DNA of 64,000 nt from Apostichopus japonicus (GCF_037975245.1 NC_092568.1:2666001-2730000), one strand, 5' to 3'; shown: positions 11,376 through 33,800, counted from the stretch's first letter. Notes: generated by a model not told the origin, from the letters alone. Numbers and translations are program-made.

Positions 11376-14300
11376 TTTTAATGAACAAAGTGTTATGTAG
11401 CCAGATTCCTATTCGTATTGTTGCCAAGTCACCGCTGTAGAGGCATGACGACAGCGGCGGAGGTAATCACGGGGTCCGGCAGGTGCGAAAATATCCCAGT
11501 GCAAAAGTGGGGGACACACACCTCTGAGGGTATCTGCTAAGCCAGCAGATAATGAAAGCCCGTAGTTTTCGCTAAGTTCATTTCCAGTTTATTATATTTT
11601 TAGTATGTTGAATTTCAAGATTCTAGACAGGATATTTCACCAGAGTTTTGAGACAAATACATATTTTGTGCTAAAGCCTGTGTGATAAAGCTGCTTGTCA
11701 TGTTGTTGTTAAAACGATGTTACTCATTATACTTCAAGTTCTAGTTTAGTATAGTAATGTACATATGTTTAAAAAATATTTTATTTGTGATTAAATTACC
11801 TGATGCCAAGTACAGGTCGGTAGCCTGCAGGAGGGCGGGCAGCTTCCCCTTGAGATTTCCACTTCCTTAAAGAAACTTGGCTTACGATAATATGAACGCC
11901 TGGACAGGATGCACTATTTCATTTAGTGTTAGCAAAACTTCATTTCTTTTTATACAATTTCATTAGTCAGTACAATAGTGTGCAACCTCAAGATTATATG
12001 CACGTATTGTACAGGAACGGCGGTCAAAGGAACACAAGGTATATTTTCACCGCGCATCATGTATACGCACGATCACGGATGCGATGACCGGACATGCGAA
12101 AGCTGTTTAGGTTTCCAAGAGTTTTTTTTTTAGAAAATAAACGTAGAGATCCTCCTAAGATTTAACTTCTAATGGCATCAGTGGTACCACTGTTCATAAA
12201 TATATTTATTACGATATTATGTACGGTAGGCATATCATTTTTCATTGCTAGCCCCTATATCAGTGCCCCAATGTTCTAACTAAGAATACTGAGGCACAGT
12301 ACCCTAAACGGCCCACCCATTCATCTCATTTGCCCCCCCCCCCCAGTAGGTCCCTTTATGGCATGTAAAACAAATAATGATAACACAACCTAACAATTAC
12401 TTAACACCTAAATTCTTCGTATGGCTTCCCCTCAGCATAGATAGGCTACGGCTATACAATCAGAATGTCCTAGCGGGCTTTTATATCTTCAATCAGCAGT
12501 ATTATTTATTAAATAAGCACGCGTAAAGTTTCTAGTTTCTTTTCCTATGTTTAGGTGTATTTTGGTGGGGTTAGGCCGGTGGGGGTTCAGTGTGGGTTTT
12601 TTTGTTGGTGGCCTTGATAAGCTCTGCTTCTGCCAGGTCTCCCCCACTTCACATCATTTGTATATTTGTTTAATTATTATGGAATGTAGTGTATTGTATA
12701 TTCAAGTGTTATATGTTCACTTTGTTTATGTTATGGTGAAGTGGAAATAAATAGTTTTCAATTTCAATTTCAATTCAATTTCAATTACCATTGTGTAAAA
12801 CAATTATTAAAGCAGAGTCTATAAAGGAACGTAGAGTCCTTTTACCTTCTTTCTTTTTTCTTGAAGTGTCAATTTCTTAAACATGAGGGCTCAAAGTAAA
12901 GAATGTTTAAATGCAGCTTATAAGGCATGGGAAGTGCCATTTCCGGCAATCTGGGACGAATTATTGGCACCAACCGATGGTGGTACTCCGCTTAGATAGT
13001 GTCATGATGGACCCACTAAACATTTCTAAAACAAGGCCCTGGTATATATACACATAAAATCATCATTGTATAACATATGGACGATACATCATGTTTCTCG
13101 ATGGTCCTCAGCTACCCCACTGAACCCCTAGAGTCCCCGTATTTCGGTGGGTCTTTTCGGGAGCCGCTTTGGGAGCCCCCGTTTTTCTGGGCTCTTTTCG
13201 GGAACCCCGTTTTTGGTTTGTTTTGTTTTTTAATTAAAGCGGTCACCCGTTTTTCACACGAGGTACGGTTATCGATGTTATATGGTTATTTATAAGTACT
13301 GCGTAAACAAGTCGTAACACGTTAGATGACACATGCATCTAATTTTTTTATCTGTTTGGGAGTCTAATCGAATCCCACAACCTTTTTTTCCATTTTTCGG
13401 GATACTCATGCATGGCAGTACATTAGTTCCACATTACATGGTACACAAACTGCAGAAGGGAATGTATACACGTATACACGCTAGGATCCTAGGGCTCCCG
13501 TTTGTAGCCAGTGATAGTACCAAACCAGCATTAGTTGCACGATCTGCCGATGCACTAGAATGATTTTCCTACGTTAACTGTCCAGAAAACTTACGTAACG
13601 GTCAAGCAGCACTAATTTAGATGTGTCTAGAAGAAACCGCGCATTGGCGCCTATGTCCTTCAAGATGGAAAGGGGGGGGGGGGGGGGTTGAACCTTTTGA
13701 AGTGTGACTTTTTGAAGTAGATGAAAGACCTAAAGGAAAATATAACATTTGGCAGAATGGCGGTGTCAAGAATATGCATGCATCGATTTTACACGAAGTT
13801 ATAATTTCATTCGGTCAAGACATTAGCACGATCAATCAAGAACTCATTCGAATGATGACAAGAACGTAATTTAAACGTTTCGAAATTTCGGATATGCCGG
13901 CGTTTTGTAATACATACTAACTTATGACAACACGTGTCTGGGGATGAAGCGTTTCAGAACATTATCGATTAATCGTAGCCCGCCACGGAATGTGAGCCGT
14001 AAATCTATAGCAGATTGTCTTTGCTTGATCTTATTTTCAGTATATTACGTAGGCCTACTCAGTTCGGTTTGGTTAAATTGTCAGACATTGATGAATAAAC
14101 GCAGAAAGTTGCTTTGGCGCTTGTTTTGTGGTGGTTTCTGTTACAACCGTCTTAACAATATACATAGGCCTATTACTATTATTATTATATATAGGCCTAT
14201 TATTATTATAAAGGATGACTTTAGACACAAAATCCAGTGCAGGTTGTATGTAAATTTTGAGAAATGACCCTTTTAACATCTGAAGTTTATCCAATAAAGT

Positions 14301-15733
14301 GGCTGGAAATAGAATAGTAAATCTAACACAAAGGTCATCAGGTCAGTTCCTCAGATGCCACAGAAGAAAACCTAAAATAATATTTTGTTAATACGTTATA
14401 AATTTGTCAAGGACAAATTATGTTGTCAACCAAGGATTCTCCAGCTGTCGAAGGAAGGTGTCAATATCTTGCAACTTTTAGAACAATGAAGTAATGAACA
14501 AAGTGTACAGGACACTTTGGGAGATCATTTCCTTAAAGCTGAGAGTCATTTTTAGCTGATTTGATCATATTTGGGCTATTATAACCCCATATCAATGAAG
14601 TTTACAAGTTTGGATAAAACGTCAAATTTCGTTTCAAATATTGGCGTCAATAATTATAGGATTTTATATATTTGAAGATGTTTTTATACATTAGATTAAC
14701 AGCAATATGAAAAGTGTCTGTCTGACAAAACATTCGACGATTGATTCGAATCTGTTAATTTCTCTCTCTTTTAACGATCATTTGGAACAAAACAATCCAT
14801 AAAGAAAGATTATAATCCTACTTTGACTTAAACTTATATGTAGCCCAAATTTGGTAATAGTTGTCGAGTAAACACACACATACACAAAACTTTGGAACTT
14901 TCAAGAACTTCTCGTTTATTTTTAATCATGTTTTTCTTTTTACGAGTATACATGGGGTATATTACAGATATGTGATTGTTACAGTAACTCAATTCATGAA
15001 AAACTTACACACACACAAACACACATACATTCAATAATACTATAAATAAAAGATAAATCGATTTTGAGAAGTTGACACGTAGTATAAAACATATATTCTA
15101 CTATGTTATGTTATGTTTTGTTAATAAAAATTCAATGAGCCCCCAACTGTTTGCATATCATACAATACGGTATAAAATATAATTTCCCTTACAATATCAG
15201 AATGTACATTTTTCCCCACCCGCAACCCATTCATGACGGAGGGAACATTAAAAAATACAACATGTATATTACGTAAATTAAATAAGTTTTTTAATTTAAA
15301 GTTAATACTTTGCAAGCGTGTTAAAATTTATAGGAACAATTATACGCCAAAATTAATGAACCGAATAACGAATGAAAAATTACATATAACTATAATGGAA
15401 TAGTCACTTTTATATCCTTATTTTCCTTACCAATTCCTGATAAGACAACATCGCTTATATATGGTAAACATATATCATTGCACGAACTAGCCCGACATCA
15501 TTGAAACTAAATATTCACAGATTAATGTGTCCAAATATAAAGGACTATGTTTGCATAAACCTTGAAAGATACAGAATACCGTATACTGGACGAAATTGCT
15601 ATGGTCAATTCTAGTAATACTTTCTCAGGCTCCCCTCATATTCCCCTCCCCTCTCATCCCATACCATACCACCCCCCCCCCACCTCCCCTCCTCACCCAT
15701 ACCTTTTTAGGCACGTCTTTCTTCAACGTTTTC
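11376..15733. other. Gene-poor interval between BABAM2 and the Arf-like gene
   Basis: No recognisable coding exon. The region holds a GC-rich hairpin island (11430-11570), a GC-rich patch at 11800-11875 with exon-like borders on the minus strand, a LINE tail (12547-12786), and a short duplicated GGGAGCC/CCCCGTTTTT motif at 13127-13225. It also has a poly-G tract at about 13672-13687, TAGGCCTAT palindromes in an ATT-rich stretch (14165-14210), and CA-rich microsatellites near 14873 and 15010. Confidence 0.6.
12547..12786 (+). mobile_element. 3' tail of a non-LTR retrotransposon (LINE)
   Basis: A 3'-UTR-like block (GATAAGCTCTGCTTCTGCCAGG) is followed by GGAAATAAATAG and a (TTTCAA)n-type microsatellite tail at about 12756-12786. 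Short simple-repeat tails are typical of CR1/L2-like LINE ends. No reverse transcriptase reading frame is seen upstream, so only the 3' end is present. The family assignment is inference. Confidence 0.5.
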
Positions 15734-16033
15734 TTTTAATCTCATATACGAGATGAAAGCTGAGAATGGATAGGATATATATCTACAGGCATAAATAACA
15801 CGAGAGTCAAGGTGTATGTTCACACTTAATGCGTATGACGTCATCAGTAACATTCACTCACTTATATAAACTTTTACTGATGAAGGAACAGAAGGATGCA
15901 GAGGCGTAAAGAATCCTTTTTACTATCCCTCCACCCCCCCCCCACCCCTGCTCTAACCCTTCAACCTCTTCCTCCCCTTCGAAGGCAATGCACCTCTTTG
16001 ATAATGATTGGTTGTCTGCTGGTTTTCACGTGT

Positions 16034-17927
16034 TCAAGATCTCTCTTTCTTGAAAGTTTTAAGCATTTTAGAGAGCATTTCCATTCCTTCAAATAGCCCC
16101 TCGCCTGTTGTCGCACATGTTCCTTGGATGGACCACGGGTTCCTGCGAAAGTTCCTCAACTGAAGGTTTTCGATGATTTTGGATGGACCAACAGCTCCTG
16201 TTTTGTTAAGAATGAAAAGAGTCTGTTTTTTCGTGCTGAATACAAGGGGGGGGGGGCGAGGTGGCTGACTACCATCTGGTATCACATGCCTATAGCCATA
16301 TTGTGGACCGTCAGGGACCGATACCATCCATACAATGAAGGAAAAATATTTTGCATGGTGGATTTGATATGTATTGATTTCATTCCGAAAATGGGGAAGC
16401 GGGGAAGGGGCGGGGGCCGCCAGGGGTGGGTCGGCAAAGCAGTCTCCTTAATTAGTTGCATGCAGACTGGTACAATAATCTCCATATTAGAAGGTTCTTG
16501 ATCTTTAAAATGCAGTTTATGTATTGCAGAACATTTAAAAAGGTTGTGGTACCTGGTAAGTCTTGCTTGTTCGCCATGACAACGAAGGGTATATCCCTAA
16601 TAATGCCGTCATCTGTCAGAATTGCTTCTATTTCTTCTCGGGCAATCTTAAATCGTTCCACGTCAGTGCTATCCACAACAAATATTAAACCTGTAGAAAA
16701 TCAATGCAAATTTGTTGTTCTATTTTATACCAAAGATTTTAAAAGAAAGATTATCGATCTAAAGAAGCGAAAAATATGTAAAAGAAAATGTTGGTGTCTA
16801 ATTATTTATGACTTGATCATCAGAATTGGTGAAATTAATGTGCTTAAATTCCTTGGTGTAACTCGATGGCCCTCTATTTCTTTGCTAGATAAAATCAAAG
16901 CAAAATAATTTTCTTCCACTTATATAGTCATGTTAATGACCCTTCATTACCCCCTTCCTCCCGTTACCAGGAGAAAAATATATGTGTAGAGAATATATGA
17001 GTATCTAAAACAATTCTCTGAAGTCGACTCATTTAAGTATACCTTCCGCTCCGATGTAATAATGTCTCCATAGCTTTCTGATGGTTTCTTGGCCTCCAAC
17101 ATCCCAAACTGTTAAAGTTAAACCTGGAACTGGTGTGATTTCTTCTACATTAAAACCAATTGTTGGTATCGTGGTCACCACTTCATTCAACTTTAACTTG
17201 TACATAACAGTCGTTTTCCCTGAAAAGAAAAGAAACCTCTGCCTAATTGATGTATCCAGTCACTCGAATGATATATTAACGGTAAGAGTTGACTTGGAAA
17301 CATGTAGGCCTAATGGGGGCGGGCAGTAGTTGAGTGACCACTTATTTTACTGTCCAGAATTTTTGGTTGCAATACTGATGACCTGCAAATTAAGGCCGAG
17401 AACTATTTTGTCAATTTTCCCGGATTGCACAGGTACGTAATACGACAGTGTATTATAATATGGCTACGTGGGAAGTTCGCTTTGAAATCACTCACGAGTA
17501 CGCCAAAACTGGAATTATTGCCTTGAGTTTGCTTATTATACTTAATAATGGATCTATGCAAAACACTGGGGCCTTATAGGGTGCCCGGGGAAATAAGTGT
17601 CAAATTATTTGTTTTTTATTGTAAACTATTGGAAATATGTGGTCTCAGAACCCGGCGGACAGCTGACACTCAACGCCACTGATTCTGTCACAAATTTATC
17701 ATTCCCCCCCCCCCCCCACCAAGTGTGCTGGTTAGGTAATTGCCCAAAAATTGAACTGAGTGTAATCAGTAATTTTGAGTCTTAAATGACTTAAAAGAGA
17801 ATTTAACTTGGAATAACTTAAATCACTTACCTGCACCGTCAAGTCCGAGAAGAAGTACTCTGGTTGGTGGTCCATAGGTAAACCAATCATTGTACAGTGA
17901 AGACAGTTTAGCTAACAGCAGACCCAT
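16034..17927 (-). CDS. Arf/Arl-family small GTPase, 4 exons, complete
   Basis: An ADP-ribosylation-factor-family GTPase, expected to be N-myristoylated and to act in membrane traffic. Exons: 17831-17927, 17043-17219, 16553-16690, 16034-16197. All introns are phase 1 with GT/AG ends, for a total of 576 nt or 191 residues (classical Arfs have about 180). Seen: Met-Gly start for myristoylation, P-loop GLDGAGKT (28-35), switch I PTIGFNVE (51-58), WDVGGQ (71-76), NKQD (132-135) and TCATTGEG (164-171). The start lies in an amphipathic helix-like [12 protein letters not shown]. It differs from classical Arfs by an inserted FTYGPP before the first strand and a lysine-rich KTFKKERS end. The subfamily is not settled: the GLDGAGK loop is as in Arl1, but the switch regions are Arf-like. 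A possible ATTAAA poly(A) signal lies at 15735-15740 (minus). It is divergently paired with Rab4. Confidence 0.93.
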
Positions 17928-18591
17928 ATTGGTATGGTTTCTTTTATAGATGTCTCGATAATCGCTGATTTACATTCCCCGTGCGCGTTGACGAGTTTGG
18001 ACAAAATGAATACAGATGCATGTTGTCTCCCTTATTATATATATTTTGTAGTTCAATGTTGGCAATGAACACGTTGTTGGATTTACGATGATAATTAGTC
18101 ACTGACTAACAGTTTTTTGAACACCTTACCAAATCCACGTTTCAGAAAAGTACATGGGAAGTTCCCATATGACGCATATTGTTTTGGGGATAAAAATAGA
18201 CGAATTTTTCGAAATAAAATCTTGCACCAGTATTTGAATATTGCAACATATCATGCTTTATATCGAAAAAGTTTTATTTCCCTGCAAAATATAATAATTT
18301 TAATACTTAACAATATAATTATTTTGATACAGTTGTTATTAATAGTAAAAACTATAGGCCTAGGTCTCTAATGACTCTGAGCAAATAATTTTACATCTGG
18401 CTGCAGCTTCCAAAATTAAGCAACAGAGAAACCTCGATCAAGATAATAACACCTTGCTAGCAGTTGCAAAGTTTCTACTGCATTTGGTTAACGCTATACA
18501 CTCAAAGGATCTGGGATAGCAATCTTGTTCGATATTCTCTTTGTGAGCTTTATTCAGTGTGTCTGTTTTAAATGGCGGAGACCAGAAAGAT
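17928..18591. promoter_or_regulatory. Shared 5' region of the divergent Arf-like and Rab4 genes
   Basis: Only 664 bp separate the two start codons, which point away from each other, so both promoters must lie here unless either gene has an upstream non-coding exon. I see no clear TATA box. A bidirectional promoter is inferred from geometry alone. Confidence 0.45.

Positions 18592-18595
<4 letters not shown>
18572..18595 (+). promoter_or_regulatory. Upstream ORF (MAETRKI) overlapping the Rab4 start by ATGA
   Basis: An ATG at 18572 opens a seven-codon frame whose TGA (18593-18595) overlaps the upstream Rab4 ATG (18592-18594) as ATGA. If the transcript includes this ATG, it could lower initiation at 18592 or allow reinitiation. 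The transcription start is unknown. Confidence 0.4.
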
Positions 18596-28126
<9,531 letters not shown>

Positions 28127-31100
28127 GGGCCATGCCCCCTTCATTCCATGCGATGAGATCCTCCACTATAACCTTCAATGTTACCCAGCTCTCTTCATCT
28201 CTACATAAATGTTACTCTTGCCAGCAAGTTACGATCTGTAAGAAAAAAAAACCTGGTTATCATTGTTGTCAGTGGGTATTTTTATTTTATTTTTTTTCTC
28301 AGTTCATTCCTGCTGCGAAAAAAAAATATGAGAAGAAAACTCCAGATGATTTTCCAGTAGTGGTCTGATCTTTTTAATGTTTCTCACTTACATAGACTGC
28401 CCATGGTCAGTGTTTTGATAAAGAAAGATGTATATTTAAGATATTTCTGGCTAGATCTTTCAAACAGAGATTTACACATTGTCTAAGGCTCTCACCTTGA
28501 GCTGGCTATGTGTCGTAATTGTTTCATGCGCTAACCCAGTCAGTGGTGTGAAAGAAACACTTGGTATATACCTATCCGTTATCACGTGATCGACGCCATC
28601 ATTGCGGGCCGTCCGAGAATAATATCTCTACAAAGCTAGAATGCAGAGTGCAGAATTTAGCAAGCTGTGAAGTAGTAATTCCCCTTGTCAGTGTTCCAGC
28701 CATTTTTAACAAACATGAGCACTTGACATAGACCGACTACGGTTGTAGCTGTGGTAAGCCTAGCTACTCTAGGCTGATTTTAATTCCAGCTAGAGCTGTT
28801 AGTGGCTTTAATAGTGATGAGTGTATTGCTCCCAGTTATGCTAGAAAGTCAGTTAATGGCCACTGATGCTCCAACTGTCAGAAAGCATTTTACAACATAC
28901 ACTCGGAGGCACTTTAGCTCACCTAGACTATTAATCCTCAAATATGAACACATTTCAATATCTGGAAAAATCTGGAGGAGTCGTAACTACCAGGAGAAAT
29001 GGACTTTTGAAAACTTGGAGCAATTTTTAACGTAAAAAAATTTGGGGCCAATCTCGATGGACTTTTAAACTGTTGCATCTGTGGGCTATTAGTGTGCATT
29101 GATGGGATGAAATGAAAGACTTGACAGACCTCATACAGAGCGTTGCTCAAGTAAACTCGATTGAATCTGCTGCAAAGTGAAATACTGTTATGGAAGGCAA
29201 CCAGCTACGTATTAACGAAAATGATGTGCCGGTCGTCCTTATGTCCGCTTATTTTGGTTTTTAGTCTTATGCAATCTGTTACTACAGTTGTGCTACACGA
29301 TAATTTGTTTGGATCAAGAGATGGCTCATGTTAACTCTTGAGTTAGCAAGCTTCAAATCTCTGTAATATTGTGATGTGGATTAATTTATGCTCATGTATA
29401 GAAAGTTAGAAACACTGAAAATGTAAATCAAGCTAAAAAAGTTATGTGTAAAGTAATGCCCAGTTGCATGATTGCTGTTTTTCTTTGCAGTTTAAAAAAA
29501 AAAAAAAAATTCATTGGATATCTCTTCGAGCAGACTTCCATATCACATGTATCTTCAATTCTGTAAATATTTGTTCGCTTTCTTGCACAAATTGTTTCAT
29601 AAAAATGACCTTGGAGATACATCTTTAAGTCTGTATATTAACTGCGGGAGGATATCTGAAAGAAAAGTTCACCAACCATGTTGGGAACTGTACCACATTC
29701 TTTCAATGTTTTTCAGAGAGTATTTAGCGCTCACTTTACAGCTAGGTCAATGTAAAGCATGCTGAAATTACTGGGACATAAATCGGCATGTTGTAGTGAT
29801 TGTATGGCCGTGTCTAAAAAAGACAAAAAGTTGATTTGCTGTGTTTCATAGAACTAAATACTACTGTCAAGAAGTGTTAACCAATAAAAGAAACTTTTTA
29901 TTGGGGGGGGGGGGGGGGGTTCCTTCATTGTTCAAATGAACAACATCCAAATGGAATGAAATCTTTACATCAAAACTTTCATCAATTTTTATTTTTACAC
30001 ATCTTACTTGACATCTCATTTGTTGCAGTAGAATAAAACTCCCATTATTGGAGCATTATTTAGGGCTACCTTTTCTGCTCCTGAAATAATCTTAAACTTT
30101 ATAAAATTCTATCCAAGTCTTATACATTGAGCTCAATGGGCCGTTTAGCAAGCAGTCAGTGTTGTGATTGCAGTTATAATAGCAGTGCTTGTGTGTTTTG
30201 GTATGAAATTCCATATTGTGACTAATCTACAAAAGAAATTATAAAAAAAAAACTTGTATTGTAACATTAATGTCATCAAGAGGGTGTGACATTGCTTGTC
30301 CCGGTTGGATATTTATCGAAAGCGGACAACAGTTAATATTGGGACTTTATAATAATAATTAATTCACTTTAAAAGTGAAGCAATTGGACGCATGACTTAG
30401 TGGGTAGCATACTTCAGTAACAGACTGCCATATTCAGTTTGTATCATCTAGAAAACTTCTGAGCATGGAATTGTCCCAAGAAAATATGAAATATATAGAT
30501 ACTGAAAACTGTCAAAAAAGTGTTGGAAATTGTGTTGAAATTTTTGAAATGTGACCATTTTGGCATATATCTAAAAGTGTTTGTGCCATCTGGTAGTCCC
30601 TTTAAATAAAACATAAGAAGCCGTTTGTATCAAAGATTTTGTCAGTTATTTCTGTCCATCATATGGTTATTTCAATCATGTTTGAAACATTTTTAAATGA
30701 TTAAAAAAAATCTTTTTATGTAATTTATAATGAACACTAAAGTTTTCATGACAATTGGAATTGAGGTATTTTCTTGTGTCTGGGCATAAGACAACTATTT
30801 AATTATTACCATTATTCTTATTATATTGTTTAGGTGGGAGGGGTTCCGTGTTCTTTTGTTCCCCTTTGTGTAGTCTGATATTTTTCTTCATCTTTTTATA
30901 CCTTCAGGCTAAATATTACTATTTCTGTTTGTATATTGCGCATTTGCAACCTCTTCACATAAATATTTATTCATCATAACATTCTCGTTCACCCAATTAT
31001 CCACCACCCTCGCTAGGATATATGTTCTTGTGTTCTTGTCTGTGAAGGATATATACAAAGGGAGTGCATTCTTTTGTATGTAGAAGTTCACTCTCCATGG

Positions 31101-31139
31101 GATATATCCCTTACAGTTAAGCTTAACTGTGATCATATG
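28127..31139. other. Rab4 3' UTR and following intergenic DNA
   Basis: No recognisable coding exon follows the Rab4 stop. The stretch is AT-rich with several AATAAA hexamers (29883, 30032, 30605) and no family-like protein in any frame. Where the 3' UTR ends cannot be fixed from sequence alone. Confidence 0.5.
29881..29922. terminator. Candidate Rab4 poly(A) signal inside a palindrome, followed by poly-G
   Basis: AATAAA at 29883-29888 lies in the inverted repeat CCAATAAAAG / CTTTTTATTGG (29881-29904), so the hexamer is present on both strands. A run of about 17 G follows directly. It is 1.76 kb past the Rab4 stop. Other AATAAA copies at 30032 and 30605 could be used instead. Confidence 0.35.
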
Positions 31140-31147
31140 GTGATTCT

Positions 31148-33085
31148 CAGTGGCGGAGATTTCTTGTCAGAAGTGGGGGGGTTGCAGGCCATTGATGAAA
31201 TAAAAAGTCATAACTGCTGGCTCACTATATAAGTGGAGCGCCACCATAAGTTGGCGCGAAGTGCACAAGAATTTTTTGGCAAATATTGCCTCCCAGATTG
31301 CAGTAAATGGCACTGCCCAGGCCTTGAAAAGCTGGATTTAACCAGGGGTGTATGCAGGATTTTCTAACCCGGGGGGCGCGTATTACTATCTAAGCGGAGC
31401 GCCACCATTGGTTGGCGCGCAGCGTACAAGAAAATTTCTGGTTTTGGTACCCCCAGATCACCGGAAATGGCACTTGAAATGGCTTGAAACTGACCAACCA
31501 TATGTACACTTTTGCCTGACAACCAAGTTTTTTCCAAATACTTTTTTCTCATCTATAACCTTTTTGAAGATTGTCACCAGTCACACATCATGTTCGACTT
31601 CATCACATATCCTGTGGATCATTGCTTTTGTAGGTGATTCTTCATCACGGCCCACAATATCCGTCAGCCCCACTGTTCAGAATTTGAAAATTCACAATTC
31701 TCGTGAATAAATTCACTTCAAAACATACCCATAATGTTGCACAAAATATCATCTATGGACAACCGATATAGAAAAACCTCCTTCAAACCCTAACAGACGG
31801 GTCAAAATTGCACGAGTATGATGAAGTATGATGAAGAATGTTGGTTAGGGAATTTTCGAAAATTCAGACGCTACTAAAAAATTTCGTTGAAGGAAATAAA
31901 AAATATACCAGATATTTCCGAAACCGAACACTACACACATCGACAGTTTTGACCATGGGCGCAGATCAGTCTTGGATAATGGTGGGGACGCGTGTCTGTT
32001 CTATGACACTATCTAAGCGGAGCGCGACCATGGGTTCGCGCGTAGCGTACGATTTTTTGGGGCAAATATACCTCCCAGATCGCCGGAAATAACACTTCCC
32101 AGACCTAATGATGCTCCTAAACCTCCTTAAGTTTTAGATCTCATTGCTTAGAAATTTAGTTTGGAGAAATACATGGGCGTCTGCAGAAAGAAAATCAGGG
32201 GGCAAATAATCCAAGTAGACTTTTGTATATACGATGGGTCTGGGGTCCTCTCCCAGAAAACAAATATAGACTGCCGCAAATGCGATTTCCGTCCTATATT
32301 TAACAACTGTGGATAAAATACAATAAAATGAGAACTGCTGCATGTCATTTGCACAATGCTGGATCAAACTGCGCCAAAGTTCCATACAGGGGAACTTGAA
32401 ATGCAAAGACAAATTGGTGGGGACACGGTATATCATGTCCCCACTACTGAAAAAGTTTGTGGGGACGCGTCCCGCTGTCCTCACCAGGATCTGCGCCCAT
32501 GGTTTGGAGGCTGTTTATCGTGGAACGCCATTTTCATGCTTACTGATATGATGTGATATCTGCTGTTTGTTTACAAATTCGAATAATTTTGTCACTGTTC
32601 CTCTTCCTCTTCCCGTTTTCTTGCCGTATTTTCTACTCCATCCTTTGGTCCTTTTCTCTCTTTCTTCTTTTTCTTTTCCTTCCTTCACCTCGTTGAAGTT
32701 GGCAAGTGTATACAGTTCCAAAGCTATTCAACAGCAACAAAACGTTATTTTGTGTATTTCTGTTGTGGGGTGAAGTTAGCGCTATGAGCTACAAGGTCCA
32801 ATGCGCAAGGTGGGGGAAAGGGGCTAGAAATAATGTGTCGGTCAATTCTAACTCGGTTTTCGGTCGTTAATTGTTGATGTAGCCTACCAGGTAAAAGGTT
32901 GAAATGACTTTAACAATTTCAAATTTAATAATTTGATTTATTATGCCATTTGGAGCACATAACATAGGCTATAACAGAACATTACTGGCAAAAACTAGGG
33001 GGGGTTGATTGTGTGGGCCAACCCCCCCTCTTCAAAAAGTGGGGGGGTTAAAACCCCCCCAACCCCCCCTGTTTCTCCGCCACTG
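31148..33085. mobile_element. Composite non-autonomous hAT element, copy A (1938 bp)
   Basis: The ends are CAGTGGCGGAGA... and ...TCTCCGCCACTG, with C/G-tract sub-terminal blocks. The 8-bp target duplication GTGATTCT is exact (31140-31147 and 33086-33093), as expected for hAT. The body has no transposase; frames up to 120 codons are repeat read-through. It holds three diverged ~105-bp repeats starting near 31223, 31384 and 32007, marked by CTATCTAAGCGGAGCG. It also holds an inner pair of inverted ends CATGGGCGCAGATC (31953-31966) and GATCTGCGCCCATG (32488-32501), read as a nested element. Copy B is nearly identical. Confidence 0.92.
31953..32501. mobile_element. Nested inverted-repeat element inside hAT copy A
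   Basis: It is bounded by the perfect 14-bp inverted repeat CATGGGCGCAGATC. GGGGACGCGT also occurs just inside both ends. The same block lies at 34601-35158 in copy B, so it was in place before the host element was copied. Its class is not clear. Confidence 0.6.
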
Positions 33086-33290
33086 GTGATTCTCCTTTGC
33101 TACCCTACTTAATTACAATTTGAATTAACTCATTTTATGTTGATTGTTTTAGCAATAAAGCTCTTTGAGGATGTTGAATTAAACATTGTCAAAATGATCG
33201 TCAATTCTGCTTTAAAAAGTCAAGATAGAAAACCTAATATGATATAGCTGTAAATAGTTAATTTCACTTGTAAAATGTTTGTTTAATGGT

Positions 33291-33607
33291 GTATGGAGTG
33301 GGCAACCTACGACCCGCGGGCCACATGCAGCCCGCCAGTGATTTTTTTGCGGCCCTTAATTTGTCTCAAAAAAAAGAAAAAAATCAATCTATTTTACATC
33401 ATCACAAAAAACGAGCTAGCTGCTTAGAATTTATCGGCACTAATGATGCTGTCAGGTAGGCCTATTATTTAATTTTTTGTGAATACACACACCTATTTTG
33501 GAATCAAAGGTTTGAAATCAACAGCAGGTCGTTGGTAAGGTGCGGCCCAGTCCATTTTTCACTCCATATATCTGGCCCATTCATTCACAAAGGTTGCCCA
33601 TCCCTAG
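33291..33607. mobile_element. hAT-like MITE, GTGGGCAACCT family, copy 1
   Basis: It starts GAGTGGGCAACCTACGACCCGCGG and ends AAGGTTGCCCATCCCTAG, with GCGGCCC blocks inside both ends. It shares internal sequence (TTATCGGCACTAATGATGC) with the copy at 42808. No clear target duplication is seen. It lies between the two composite hAT copies. Confidence 0.75.
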
Positions 33608-33800
33608 TAAAATCTAAAGACACGACACAGTATTGATCCTATCAGTGTCAGTTCACTTCCTGTGCTCAGTATCAACAAAGTTTGCTGTCATTTTTAATGT
33701 ACTGTGGGAAGAATAAAATTATATCTGAAATAGTGATTCTTGTTACCTCTCATCAAACTAGTGGCTGATAGCCATTATTATTATTATCTATATTTGTTTG

